A program made the translations under genes and the position numbers. A DNA stretch of 64,000 nucleotides from JAGVSZ01 sp963716855 (GTDB taxonomy: Bacteria > Pseudomonadota > Gammaproteobacteria > Burkholderiales > SG8-39): the NCBI GenBank assembly GCA_963716855.1, contig CAVQUV010000008.1:29353-93352 (forward strand), written 5' to 3'. Shown piece after piece: positions 24,919-34,095 of this stretch. The notes under the pieces are model-generated. The model saw only the letters and a program-made list of their open reading frames with translations. It was not told where the DNA came from and did no database searches. Position 1 is the first letter of the stretch. Every line of letters starts with the position of its first letter.

Positions 24919-26119
24919 ATGACCACCAAAAGACATGCTGTACTGACCGTCGCAGCCGCGTTGTGCGCTGCAATGGCGGTCGCGGTTCCGGCAACCGCGC
25001 AAACCGTGAAGATCGGATTGATCAACACCTATTCCGGGGCGATGGCCTCGAACGGAGACCAGATCGAGAAGTCGATCAACCTCTTCATGAAGTCGGGCCA
25101 GTGCAAGCTGCCCTCCGGCGTCAATCTCGAGATCATCAAGCGCGACGACACCGGCATCAACCCGGAAACCGCCAAGCGCCTTGCGACCGAGCTGATCGTG
25201 CGCGACAAGGTGCAGATGATCACCGGCGTGGTGTGGACGCCGAACGCCCTTTCGATCGCGCCGGTCGTCACGGAGGCGAAGGTCCCTTTCATCATCATGA
25301 ACGCCGGCACGGCGATGATCACCACAACCTCGCCCTATATCGCGCGCACTTCGTTCACCCTGTGGCAGTCGAGCTTCCCGATGGGGACGTGGGCGGCGAA
25401 GCGCTTCAAGACGGCATACGTCGCGGTCGCGGACTTCGGCCCGGGGCACGACGCCCAGGAGGCGTTCACGAAAGCCTTCACCGCCGCGGGCGGCAAGGTC
25501 GATCGGCACGGTGCGCATGCCGCCGCCGACCACCGACTTCGCGCCGTTCCTGCAGCGGGTGAAGGACGCCAAGCCCGATGCGCTGTTCGTGTTCGTCCCG
25601 GCCGGCAAGAACGCCACCGCGCTCATCAAGGGTTTCGGCGAGCTCGGCCTCGCGCAGGCGGGGATCAAGCTGATCGGGCCCGGCGACATCGTCACCGACG
25701 AGGAGCTGCCGAACATGGGCGACGTGCCGATCGGCGTGATGACCATGTTCCACTATTCCGCAGCCGGCGACCGGCCTTCGAACAAGTCGTTCGTCGCCGC
25801 CTACCAGAAGGAGTACGGGCCCAACGCGTGGCCGAACTTCATCTCGGTGGGCGCGTGGGACGCCATGCAGGCGATCTGCGACGTGGTGGCCGCCCAGAAT
25901 GGCAAGGTCGACGGCGACAAGACGATGCTGCTGCTGCGCGGCTGGAAGAACGCGAACAGCCCGCGCGGCCCGATCGAGATCGATCCGCGCACGCGCGACA
26001 TCGTGCAGAACGAGTACGTGCGCGAGACCCGCAAGGTCGGCGGGATCGTGAAGAACGTCGAGCTCGAGACCATCCCGATGGTCAAGGATCCCTGGAAGGA
26101 GTCGACCGGCAAGCAGTAG
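24919..26119 (+). pseudogene. Branched-chain-type ABC transporter substrate-binding protein, frameshifted
   Basis: The gene starts MTTKRHAVLTVAAALCAAMA after a GGAGGAGG site, with a signal peptide ending near TAQ, and has the periplasmic binding protein type 1 fold (KIGLINTYSGAMASNGDQIE). After AAGGKV near 25498-25501 one surplus base moves the frame; the next frame continues IGTVRMPPPTTDFAPFLQ and runs to a stop at 26119. Removing one base gives 400 codons, normal for this family. Downstream liv genes are intact. An aromatic or alicyclic acid is a reasonable ligand guess, because such transporters are common in benzoate gene clusters, but nothing in the sequence proves it. Confidence 0.85.
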
Positions 26120-26147
26120 CTCGAGGCCGATCGGCAAAGCGCGCGAG

Positions 26148-26176
26148 CCCCCGCCGGACCGGCGGGGGTTTTGTTT
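26148..26176 (+). terminator. Intrinsic terminator between binding-protein and permease genes
   Basis: CCCCCGCC (26148-26155), loop GGACC, GGCGGGGG (26161-26168) and a T-rich tail form a classical rho-independent terminator. It lies 29 nt after the binding-protein stop and abuts the permease start, so it probably gives partial termination and an excess of binding protein over permease. Confidence 0.75.
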
Positions 26177-27074
26177 GTCCGCACCCCTGAGCCCCGTCTT
26201 GGACGCTTTCCTCTCCAGCCTCGTCAGCATCGCCTTCCACGGGCTCGCGTACGGCATGATCCTGTACGCGATCTCGGTGGGCCTGTCGATCACGATGGGC
26301 CTGATGGGATTCGTGAACCTCGCGCACGGCGTGTTCGCGATGGCGGGCGGTTACCTGATGTACACCGCGATGACCCGGCTCGGGTTGGCGTGGTTGCCGG
26401 CGCTCGTCCTCGCCTGCATCGTGGTCGCGGCGGCGAGCATGGTTCTCGAGCGGCTTCTGTACGCGCGGCTCTACTCCGCCGGCGAACTGGAGCAGGTCCT
26501 GTTCACGATCGGCCTGATCTTCGTCGCGGTCGCGGTCGCCCGGCTTGCCTACGGCCCGCTGCCGCTCGCCGCGCCGCTCCCCGAGTACATGAAGGGCCAG
26601 GTCGAGCTCTTCGGCCGGTCGTTTCCCATGTACCGCGTGGTCGTGATCGCGTCGAGCGCGGTGCTCATCGCGCTCCTGTGGATCGGCCTCGAGCGGACGC
26701 GCTGGGGCGCGATGGTGCGCGCGGCGGTGGACAACCGCGCGATGGCGCAGGCGATCGGCATTCACACCGGCCGGCTCTTCACGCTGACGTTCGCGCTGGG
26801 AAGCGGGCTGGCCGCGCTCGGCGGCGCGCTCGGCGCCGACCTGATGGCGATGACGCCTACCTACCCGTTCGAGCAGCTCGTCTACTTCCTCGTCGTTGTC
26901 GCGATCGGCGGGCTCGGCAGCTTGCGCGGGCCGTTCCTCGGCGCCCTGTTCATCGGGATCGGCGACACCGCGTGCAAGTACTGGGTGCCGGAGTTCGGCG
27001 CCTTCTTCATCTTTGTCGCGACGATGGCGATCCTGCTGTGGCGGCCGCAGGGCCTGCTCGGGCGCGCGTCATGA
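26175..27074 (+). CDS. Branched-chain-type ABC transporter permease (LivH family)
   Basis: The 299-residue membrane protein has the LivH pattern: a first helix with ISVGLSITMGLMGFVNLAHGVFAM, several more helices, ERTRWGAMVRAAVDNRAMA (the cytoplasmic EAA-like loop) near residue 180, and VVAIGGLGSLRGPFLGA near the C-terminus. The frame opens with TTG at 26175 or 26199; no ATG is available before the first helix. The GGCGGGGG arm of the preceding terminator lies 6-13 nt before TTG and may double as its ribosome site. It overlaps livM by 4 nt. Confidence 0.9.
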   Translation: MSAPLSPVLDAFLSSLVSIAFHGLAYGMILYAISVGLSITMGLMGFVNLAHGVFAMAGGYLMYTAMTRLGLAWLPALVLACIVVAAASMVLERLLYARLYSAGELEQVLFTIGLIFVAVAVARLAYGPLPLAAPLPEYMKGQVELFGRSFPMYRVVVIASSAVLIALLWIGLERTRWGAMVRAAVDNRAMAQAIGIHTGRLFTLTFALGSGLAALGGALGADLMAMTPTYPFEQLVYFLVVVAIGGLGSLRGPFLGALFIGIGDTACKYWVPEFGAFFIFVATMAILLWRPQGLLGRAS

Positions 27075-28057
27075 TCGCGTCGAACGCCGCGAGCATGGGG
27101 TACGCCGGATCGGCCCGCCTGCGGCCGTGGGAGGCTGCGCCCTGGCTGTTCGCCCTCGCGGTGTACTTCATCGCGCCCACCTACCTGCCGCTCGGCGCGT
27201 ACGTGCTCATCATCGTCCTGTTCGCGCTGTCGCTGGATCTCATCCTCGGGTACGGCGGCATCGTGACCCTCGGACATTCGGCGTACTTCGGGTTCGGGGC
27301 CTACGTCGCGGGCATCCTTGCAATCCGCTTTAGCGGCGACCCGCTCCTCGGTCTCGCGGTGGCCGCGGTCGCCGCCGGCCTGCTCGGGCTCGCCACCGGC
27401 GCGGTGATCCTGCGCACGCACGGGCTCGCGCTGCTGATGCTGACGCTCGCCATCACCTCGATCCTGTTCGAGGTCGCCAACAAGTGGACGACCGTGACCG
27501 GCGGCACCGACGGCCTGCACAGCGTGCCGATCCAGCCGATCCTCGGCATGTTCCGCTTCGACCTCTTCGGCAAGACCGCCTTCCTGTATTGCCTCGTCGT
27601 GCTGTTCGTCTGCTGGTGGCTGGTGCGCTGCATCGTGTATTCGCCGTTCGGCATGGCGCTCACCGGCACGCGCGAGAACGACGTCCGCATGCACGCGGTG
27701 GGCGCACCGGTGTACCGCCGGCGGCTCACCGCGTACACGATCTCGGCGGCGCTCGCCGGGACCGCGGGCGCGCTGCTCACCCAGACCACGCAGTTCGTCG
27801 GGCTGTCGGTGGTGGGCGTCGAGCTCTCCGGCGAGATCCTGGTGATGCTGGTGCTCGGCGGCGTGCGGCGCATTTACGGCGCGTTCGTCGGCCCGCTCGC
27901 CTACATCGTGGCGCGCGACTACCTCGCCAAGCAGACGCCGGAGTACTGGTATCTCGGCATCGGCATCCTGCTCGTGTGCATCGTGATGTTCGCCCGCGGC
28001 GGAATCCTCGGGCTCGTCGACCAGGCGCTGGCGCGCATCCGGAGGGCGCGCGCATGA
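27071..28057 (+). CDS. Branched-chain-type ABC transporter permease (LivM family)
   Basis: The 328-residue protein has eight or more membrane helices, LSLDLILGYGGIVTLGHSAYFGFGAY near residue 60 and the loop FGMALTGTRENDVRMHAVGAPV, all typical of LivM. The start ATG overlaps the livH stop and its stop overlaps livG, so the permease and ATPase genes are coupled. Confidence 0.92.
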   Translation: MIASNAASMGYAGSARLRPWEAAPWLFALAVYFIAPTYLPLGAYVLIIVLFALSLDLILGYGGIVTLGHSAYFGFGAYVAGILAIRFSGDPLLGLAVAAVAAGLLGLATGAVILRTHGLALLMLTLAITSILFEVANKWTTVTGGTDGLHSVPIQPILGMFRFDLFGKTAFLYCLVVLFVCWWLVRCIVYSPFGMALTGTRENDVRMHAVGAPVYRRRLTAYTISAALAGTAGALLTQTTQFVGLSVVGVELSGEILVMLVLGGVRRIYGAFVGPLAYIVARDYLAKQTPEYWYLGIGILLVCIVMFARGGILGLVDQALARIRRARA

Positions 28058-28809
28058 GCGCCTACGCCCTCGAGACGCGCGCCCTGTGCAAGAACTTCGG
28101 CGGGCTCACCGTGGCCGCCAACATCGCGTTCGGCCTGGAGCCCGGCGCGCGGCACGCGCTGATCGGGCCGAACGGCGCGGGCAAGACGACGTTCGTCAAC
28201 ATGCTCACGGGAAGGCTCGCGCCCTCGTCCGGCCGCGTGCTGCTCGGCGGCGAGGACGTGACCCGGCTCCCCCAGGCGGAGCGGGTGAAGCGCGGGCTCG
28301 GACGCACGTTCCAGATCAACACGCTGTTCCGGAGCCTCTCGGTGCTCGACAACGTCGCGCTCGGCATCGCGGAGCGGCGCGGCATCGGCGGACGCATGTG
28401 GCGCTCGGCGAGCGCCTATCGCGAGGTGCGCGAGGAGGCGCTGGAGCTCCTGGCGAGCCTCGCGCTCGTCGACGACGCACCCACTCGCGTCCTCGATCTG
28501 CCGTACGGCAAGCAGCGCCTGGTCGAGATCCTGATCGCGCTCGGGCTCAAGCCCAGGGTGCTTCTCCTCGACGAGCCCGCCGCCGGCGTGCCTTCGGTCG
28601 AGTCGGAGCGCATCCTCGAGGTGCTGGACCGGCTGCCGAGCGACATCGCCATCCTGATCATCGAGCACGACATGGACGTGGTGTTCCGCTTCGCCAAGCG
28701 CATCACCGTGCTGGTGCAGGGCGAGGTGCTGTGCGAGGGCACGCCGCCGGAGATCGCCGCCGACCGTCGCGTGCACGAGGTGTACCTGGGCGAGCGCCAT
28801 CATGGCTGA
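28054..28809 (+). CDS. Branched-chain-type ABC transporter ATPase (LivG family)
   Basis: The 251-residue ATPase has Walker A GPNGAGKTTF near residue 37, Q-loop GRTFQINTLF, a LivG-like degenerate signature LPYGKQRLVEI near residue 150, Walker B VLLLDEPAAG and the switch His in IIEHDMDVV. It overlaps livM by 4 nt and livF by 8 nt. Confidence 0.93.
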   Translation: MSAYALETRALCKNFGGLTVAANIAFGLEPGARHALIGPNGAGKTTFVNMLTGRLAPSSGRVLLGGEDVTRLPQAERVKRGLGRTFQINTLFRSLSVLDNVALGIAERRGIGGRMWRSASAYREVREEALELLASLALVDDAPTRVLDLPYGKQRLVEILIALGLKPRVLLLDEPAAGVPSVESERILEVLDRLPSDIAILIIEHDMDVVFRFAKRITVLVQGEVLCEGTPPEIAADRRVHEVYLGERHHG

Positions 28810-29503
28810 CGCGCTCCGGCTCGAGGGCGTGCGCGCCGGCTACGGCGAGACGGTCGTGCTCGAGGACGTGGCGTTCGCGCTGCCCGAGCGCGGCGCGCTC
28901 GCGGTGCTGGGTCGCAACGGCGTCGGCAAGACCACGCTGCTCGCCACCGTGATGGGGCTCACGACCTTCCACGCCGGCGCGATCGAGTTCCGCGGCGCGC
29001 CGGTCGGGTCGCTGCCGACGCATGCGCGCAACCGGCTCGGCATCGGGTACGTGCCGCAGGCGCGCGAGATCTTCCCGTCGCTCTCGGTCGAGGAGAACCT
29101 CACCGTCGCCGCGCGGCCCGGTCGCTGGGACCTCGCGCGCGTCTACGATCTCTTCCCGCGCCTCGCGGAGCGGCGCACGCACCGCGGCAACCAGATCTCC
29201 GGCGGCGAGCAGCAGATGCTCGCGATCGGCCGGGCGCTGATGGGGAATCCCGCGCTGCTGCTGATGGACGAGCCGCTCGAGGGCCTCGCGCCGATCATCG
29301 TGGAGATGCTGCTGAAGGCGATGGAGCGGCTGATCCGCGACGAGGCGCTGACCGTGATCCTGGTCGAGCAGTCGGCGAAGCTCGCGCTCGAGGTCACCGA
29401 TAGCGCGCTCGTGCTGAGCCGCGGCCGCATCGTGCACCGCGGCCCGAGCGCCGAGCTGCTCGCCGACCCCGACCGCCTCACCGCGCTCGTCGTGGCGCAG
29501 TAG
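28802..29503 (+). CDS. Branched-chain-type ABC transporter ATPase (LivF family)
   Basis: The 233-residue ATPase has Walker A GRNGVGKTTLL near residue 38, signature ISGGEQQMLAIGRAL near residue 137, Walker B LLLMDEPLEGL and the His-switch position occupied by Gln (LVEQSAK), which is usual for LivF. It ends the transporter operon and converges with the enoyl-CoA hydratase gene after 19 nt. Confidence 0.93.
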   Translation: MADALRLEGVRAGYGETVVLEDVAFALPERGALAVLGRNGVGKTTLLATVMGLTTFHAGAIEFRGAPVGSLPTHARNRLGIGYVPQAREIFPSLSVEENLTVAARPGRWDLARVYDLFPRLAERRTHRGNQISGGEQQMLAIGRALMGNPALLLMDEPLEGLAPIIVEMLLKAMERLIRDEALTVILVEQSAKLALEVTDSALVLSRGRIVHRGPSAELLADPDRLTALVVAQ

Positions 29504-29522
29504 CGCGCCGCGCGGCGCCCGC

Positions 29523-30341
29523 TCAGTTACCCTCGAACTTCGGCTTCTCCTTCTTGACGAACGCGTTGTAGGCGCGCTCGTAGTCCTTGGTCTGCATGCA
29601 GATCGCCTGCGCCTCGGCTTCGGTCTCGAGCGCCTGCTCGATGGTCATGCTCCACTCCTGGTGCAGGCATTTCTTCGTCATGGCGTGCGCGAACGCCGGG
29701 CCGTTGGCGAGCGAGAGCGCCATCTCCTGCGCGCGCGCGAGGAGCCGGTCCTTCGGCACGATCTCGTTGAAGTAGCCCCACGCGAGCCCTTCCTCCGCGC
29801 TCATCGATCGCCCGGTGTACAGGAGCTCGGAGGCGCGCCCCTGGCCGATGATGCGCGGCAGGATCGCGCACGCGGCCATGTCGCACCCGGCCAGCCCGAC
29901 GCGCACGAACAGGAACGCCGTCTTGCACTCGGGCGTCGCGTAGCGCATGTCGGAGGCCATCGGAATGATCGCGCCGGCGCCCGCGCTGATGCCGTCGACC
30001 GCGGCGATCACCGGCTGCGGGCAGTTGCGCATCTCCTTCACCAGGTTCCCGGTCATGCGCGTGAAGTAGAGCAGCTCGTCCATCTCCATCTTGATGAGCG
30101 GCCCGATGATCTCGTGCACGTCGCCCCCGGAGCAGAAGTTGCCGCCCTCGCCGGTGAACACCACGACGCGCACGTCCTCGGCGTACTGCAGCTTGTGGAA
30201 CGTGTCGCGCAGCTCGGCGTAACTGTCGAACGTGAGCGGGTTCTTCCGCTCGGGCCGGTTGAGCGTGATCGTGGCGACGCGATCCTTCACTTGCCAGTTG
30301 AAGTGCTGGGGGCGCCACTCGGCGGCTTTGAGCTTGTACAT
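29523..30341 (-). CDS. Enoyl-CoA hydratase/isomerase family protein
   Basis: The 272-residue crotonase-fold protein has VATITLNRPERKNPL, the oxyanion-hole segments NFCSGGDVHEII near residue 68 and AAVDGISAGAGAIIPMASD near residue 113, and a C-terminal domain of normal length. The loop after GLAGCDMAA lacks the Gly-Gly-Thr run seen in the best-known hydratases, so its exact reaction is uncertain. It lies 37 nt after the kinase gene in the same direction. A role in side-chain or alicyclic acyl-CoA metabolism (BadK-like hydration) fits the context but is not proven. Confidence 0.85.
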   Translation of the reverse strand: MYKLKAAEWRPQHFNWQVKDRVATITLNRPERKNPLTFDSYAELRDTFHKLQYAEDVRVVVFTGEGGNFCSGGDVHEIIGPLIKMEMDELLYFTRMTGNLVKEMRNCPQPVIAAVDGISAGAGAIIPMASDMRYATPECKTAFLFVRVGLAGCDMAACAILPRIIGQGRASELLYTGRSMSAEEGLAWGYFNEIVPKDRLLARAQEMALSLANGPAFAHAMTKKCLHQEWSMTIEQALETEAEAQAICMQTKDYERAYNAFVKKEKPKFEGN

Positions 30342-30378
30342 CGTGTCTCTCCGTGTTTGAGTGCGAATGGGTTGCGGG

Positions 30379-31998
30379 TCAGCCGCCCGAGCCGGGGGAC
30401 GACGAGTAGTCCGGCTGGCCGATCTTGAGCTCGTTGCGAACGGCGCGCACGCCGTAGACTTCCCTGGTGATCTTCACCGCCTCGTCGATGAGGTCCTGCG
30501 ACGGCACGTTGCCGCGCAGGGTGACGACGCCTTCCTTGGTCTCGACCTGGATGCCGGTACGCCAGAGCTTCCGGTTGAACTGCAGCTTGCCGGCGACCTT
30601 GGTGGTGATTCCCTGGTCGCGCCAGAAGCCGGTCGGCGGCTGCTCCTGACGCGGCGGCTCGGCCTTCGGTGCGGGCGCAGCGGCGCGGGCGGGCGCGGGC
30701 GTGACCGCCGCAGTGCGCTCGGGCGCAGACGCCGCCCGCTTCGCCGGCGGCGGTGCACTCGCGGCCGTCGGTGCGGGCGCCGGCGCGTTGCGTTCGGCCG
30801 GCGTTGTCGCCGCGTTCGCGGCCTTCGGGAGCTCGGGCGCCGGCGTAGGGCGCTCCACCATCGGCGCAGGCGGCGCCTCGACCGCCGTCGCAGTCGGTTT
30901 CGCCACCAAGGCGACCGGATCCGGCGTCCCGCGCAGCGCGATCCCGACCACTGCGGCGAGCGCGACGACCGCGGCCGCTGCACCCGCGAAGATCGGCCAC
31001 CAGCGCCGGGCAGGCAGGGCGGCCATCGTGGGCGCTGCGGAGATCGGCCGCACGAGCGGCGGCGGCGTCTGGTCGGGGGACGTGCGCGCCGACGGACTGC
31101 TCGGCTCGAACACGCCGACCGGGCGCGTTGCCTCCGCGATGATCGTCTCCTCCGAAATCGTCGGGCTCGCCGGTGCGGCATACGCCTCGAGGATCGCGGC
31201 GCGGAACGACTCGGCGGTCTGGAAGCGCGCATCGGGATCCTTCGCGAGCGCGCGCACGAGCACCGGGTCGTAGCGCTCCCAGCCGCGGCCCGGGTCCGCC
31301 TCCGACACCGACGGCGGCGTCACGTGACAGACCTTGTAGGCCATCTGCTCCGTGGTTCCCGAGAACGCGCGCACGCCGGTCAGCAGCTGGTACATCACGA
31401 CGCCCGCCGCAAAGAGATCCGCACGCCAGTCGACCGCGCCGCCCGAGTACTGCTCCGGAGCCATGTAGCCGGGCGAGCCCATCACCAGTCCGGTCTGCGT
31501 GAGCTGAGACGTGTCGACCTTCGCGATGCCGAAGTCCGCGATCTTCACGCGCCCGCTGTTCATCACGATCAGGTTCGCCGGCTTGATGTCGCGATGCCAG
31601 ACGCCCTGCTCGTGCGCGTGCTGCAGCGCCTCCAGCAGCTGCGCCATGATGCTGACGATGTCGTGCTCCTGGAAGCGCGTGCCGCGGTTGAAGTAGTCGC
31701 GCAGGCTCATGCCCTGCACGAACTCCATGGCGATAAATGTCAGGTCGCCCGTGTCGCCGTAGTCGTGGACGGCGACGATGCCGGGGTGCGAGAGGCGGCC
31801 CGCGGCGCGCGCCTCGTTCTTGAAGCGCGCGAACATCATCGCCGCCCGCTCCTGGTCGTCGACCAGCTCCTTGCGAATAGTCTTGATCGCGACGGTGCGG
31901 TGGATGTCCGGGTCGAACGCCCGGTAGACGACGCCCATCGCGCCCTTCCCGAGCACCTCGACGATCTCGTACTTCCCGAGCCGTTCGGGCGAGGTCAT
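30379..31998 (-). CDS. Membrane Ser/Thr protein kinase with C-terminal BON domain
   Basis: The 539-residue protein has an N-terminal Hanks-type kinase domain with all key motifs: GKGAMGVVY loop (residue 17), VAIK lysine 39, HRDIKPAN with catalytic Asp 137, DFG 155-157, and APEQY. A Pro/Ala-rich linker, one membrane helix (WWPIFAGAAAAVVALAAVVG), a long Ala/Pro-rich stretch, and a BON domain (GFWRDQGITTKVAGKLQF to VRNELKIG) follow. The kinase would be cytoplasmic and the BON domain periplasmic, suited to sensing envelope lipids or ligands. The ATG at 31998 is chosen because it directly precedes the kinase fold. Confidence 0.92.
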   Translation of the reverse strand: MTSPERLGKYEIVEVLGKGAMGVVYRAFDPDIHRTVAIKTIRKELVDDQERAAMMFARFKNEARAAGRLSHPGIVAVHDYGDTGDLTFIAMEFVQGMSLRDYFNRGTRFQEHDIVSIMAQLLEALQHAHEQGVWHRDIKPANLIVMNSGRVKIADFGIAKVDTSQLTQTGLVMGSPGYMAPEQYSGGAVDWRADLFAAGVVMYQLLTGVRAFSGTTEQMAYKVCHVTPPSVSEADPGRGWERYDPVLVRALAKDPDARFQTAESFRAAILEAYAAPASPTISEETIIAEATRPVGVFEPSSPSARTSPDQTPPPLVRPISAAPTMAALPARRWWPIFAGAAAAVVALAAVVGIALRGTPDPVALVAKPTATAVEAPPAPMVERPTPAPELPKAANAATTPAERNAPAPAPTAASAPPPAKRAASAPERTAAVTPAPARAAAPAPKAEPPRQEQPPTGFWRDQGITTKVAGKLQFNRKLWRTGIQVETKEGVVTLRGNVPSQDLIDEAVKITREVYGVRAVRNELKIGQPDYSSSPGSGG

Positions 31999-32127
31999 GG
32001 ACAGGCGGATGCGCCGCAGCGCAGACGCGGTTGAAACAGAGGGAGCATCGGGGCGGCCTCCCACGCCGCCGGCCGCCCAATCTAGGCGGGTGCCCAAACC
32101 CCTGTCAAGGAAGCTCTGGGCACGGAT

Positions 32128-33862
32128 CTACTGCAGGCCGATCGCGGGGTCCGGAAACACGTAATCGGGTGCGCCCAGGCGCAGCTCGCTGCGCACCTCG
32201 CGAACGCCATACACGTCGCGTGCCACGGCAATCGCTTGCGCGACCTGCTCGCGCGATGGCACGTGACCGCGCAGCGTCACGACGCCGCCCACGGATTCCA
32301 CCTGAATCCGGCTGCGGTAGAGATTGCGATTGAAACCCAATCTCGTCGCGACCTGGAACGAGATCGCCTGGTCCCGCCAGAAGCCGGTCGGTGCTTCCGG
32401 CGGCGCCGGTTCGGCGGCGCGCGTCGCGGATGCCTGGGGCCCTGGCACGGCGGCGGCCTTCCGTTCCGCCGGGACGACGTTTTGCACGCTCGGCGGATCA
32501 TTCGCAGCGGGCGCAGGCGGCACGGATGGCGCTTCCGCAGGCGACACCGGTCGCCCGGTCGGGGCACTGCTCTCCACCGTGCGGCGATCGGCTTGCGCGA
32601 CTGCGCCGATGCCCCCGGAGGTCGCTCCGGCGACCGGCGCGCGCGGCCCGTCTCGGCCCGATGTGTCGGGCCCGGCCTCGCGCTCGGTCACAGGCGCCGG
32701 CCTCGCCGTCGTCGTGTCCGGAACCAGCGCCGGGGCGCGGTCGGGTCTCGAGCTGCGCGGATCGAGTTCGGGCGCGGTCCAGTTCGCGAGCCCAGCGACG
32801 ACCGCGAGCGCGATCATGACGACCGCCGCAACGAGGGCGACGCGCCAGCGCCCGTCGGCGGGATCCGCGTGCAAGGCGACCGGATCTTCGATGAGGTCGG
32901 CCCGGAGCTGCGCCTCTTCGAGCGCAACGCGCCCGGGCGCCCTTTGCGGGTGCGACGGCGGATCGCCCGGTTCGAAGAGGTTGCAGGGCGGCGACGGTTC
33001 CTTGATGAGAACGTCCGCCGATACCGCCGCTAGCGGCGCACCGTACGCGTCGAGGAGCGCTTGCCGGAACTCGCTGGCCGTCGGGAAGCGCTCGGCGGGA
33101 TCCCTGGCCAGCGCACGGCTTACGACATCGTCGTACCGCTCCCATCCTCGCCCGGGATCCGCCTGCGACGGCTGCGGCGTGCTGCCGCGGCTCACGCGGT
33201 ACGCGACCTGCTCCGCCGATCCGGGATAAGCCGGCCGACCCGTGATCAACCGGAAGAACACAGCTCCGGCGGCGAAGAGGTCGGCGCGCGCGCTCGATTC
33301 CCTCACGAGCGTACTCCTCGGGCGCGATGTATCCGGGCACGCGCGTCTCCTCGTCGAGCTCCTGGCTGCCGCCGTCCTCGGTTGGCGCGCAGCCGAAATC
33401 GGCGACCTTGGCATCGCCGCTCCGCGTGACGAGGATGCTCGCCGGGTTGACGGCGCCGTGGCGTACGCCGTGCTCGTGCGCGTGCCCCAGCGCGTCCAAG
33501 ACCTGAGCGACGACGCTGACCGCGTCCGCCTCGCCGAACCGAATGCCGCGGTCAAGATAGTCGCTGAGGCGATGCCCCTGCACGAACTCCACCGCGAGGT
33601 AGGCGACCGATCCCGACTCGCCGTAGTCGTAGACCCCGACGATGCCGGGGTGTGAGAGCCGCCCGGCGAGACGCGACTCGTTCCGCCAGCGAGCGAGCGC
33701 CCTGGCGGCGCGACCGTCGAGCTGGGCAAGGTCCTTGCGGATCGTCTTTACTGCGACCACGCGATTGACGTCCGGGTCGAATGCGCCAAAGAGCTCCGCG
33801 TTGGCGCTCTCACCGAGAGCCTCCACGACCTCGTACTTGCCGAGACGTTCGGGCAGCGTCAT
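32128..33862 (-). pseudogene. Tandem BON-domain pseudokinase paralogue, one apparent frameshift
   Basis: This gene mirrors its neighbour: kinase-like domain, membrane helix (WRVALVAAVVMIALAVVAGL), Ala/Pro linker and BON domain (GFWRDQAISFQVATRLGF to VRSELRLG). Up to the DFG motif the two domains align without gaps. However, the Gly loop reads GESANAELF, and the catalytic loop reads HGAVNPAS in place of HRDIKPAN, so the catalytic Asp is missing; Lys 39 and DFG remain. At 33300-33302 a run of three C contains one surplus base; correcting it gives a match to the sister protein through RADLFAAG and 577 residues overall. The frameshift may be a sequencing error. The loss of HRD is independent of it. 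Confidence 0.85.
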
Positions 33863-34095
33863 CGGCTGGCCGCCGCGGCGAGAAGCGCCGCGAGCGGGGC
33901 GATCGCAGACCGCAGCACGGCCGAGGGCCGACCAGGGTGCAGCCAGATGGCGCAGCGGCGATCGAGCGGGCGCATCGGGGCGGCGGCGGTGCACGCCGCC
34001 GGACGGGGGTGCGTACGCCGCTAATCTAGGCGTCACGCGGCAGCGGTGTCAACCGCGGCGCACGGGCACGGGCATTGCTCGCGGCGCAGCGCGGC
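33863..34095. other. Spacer upstream of the kinase pair
   Basis: The 233-nt gap between the pseudokinase start and the end of the double-GNAT gene probably contains the promoter for the kinase genes. I see no RNA gene, repeat or convincing short gene in it. Confidence 0.4.

Noticed and set aside
33444..33451. GGGTTGAC octamer inside the pseudokinase gene, and a similar GGGTTGAT near 53488
   Set aside because: Both are within coding sequence and single; random occurrence at this frequency is expected.
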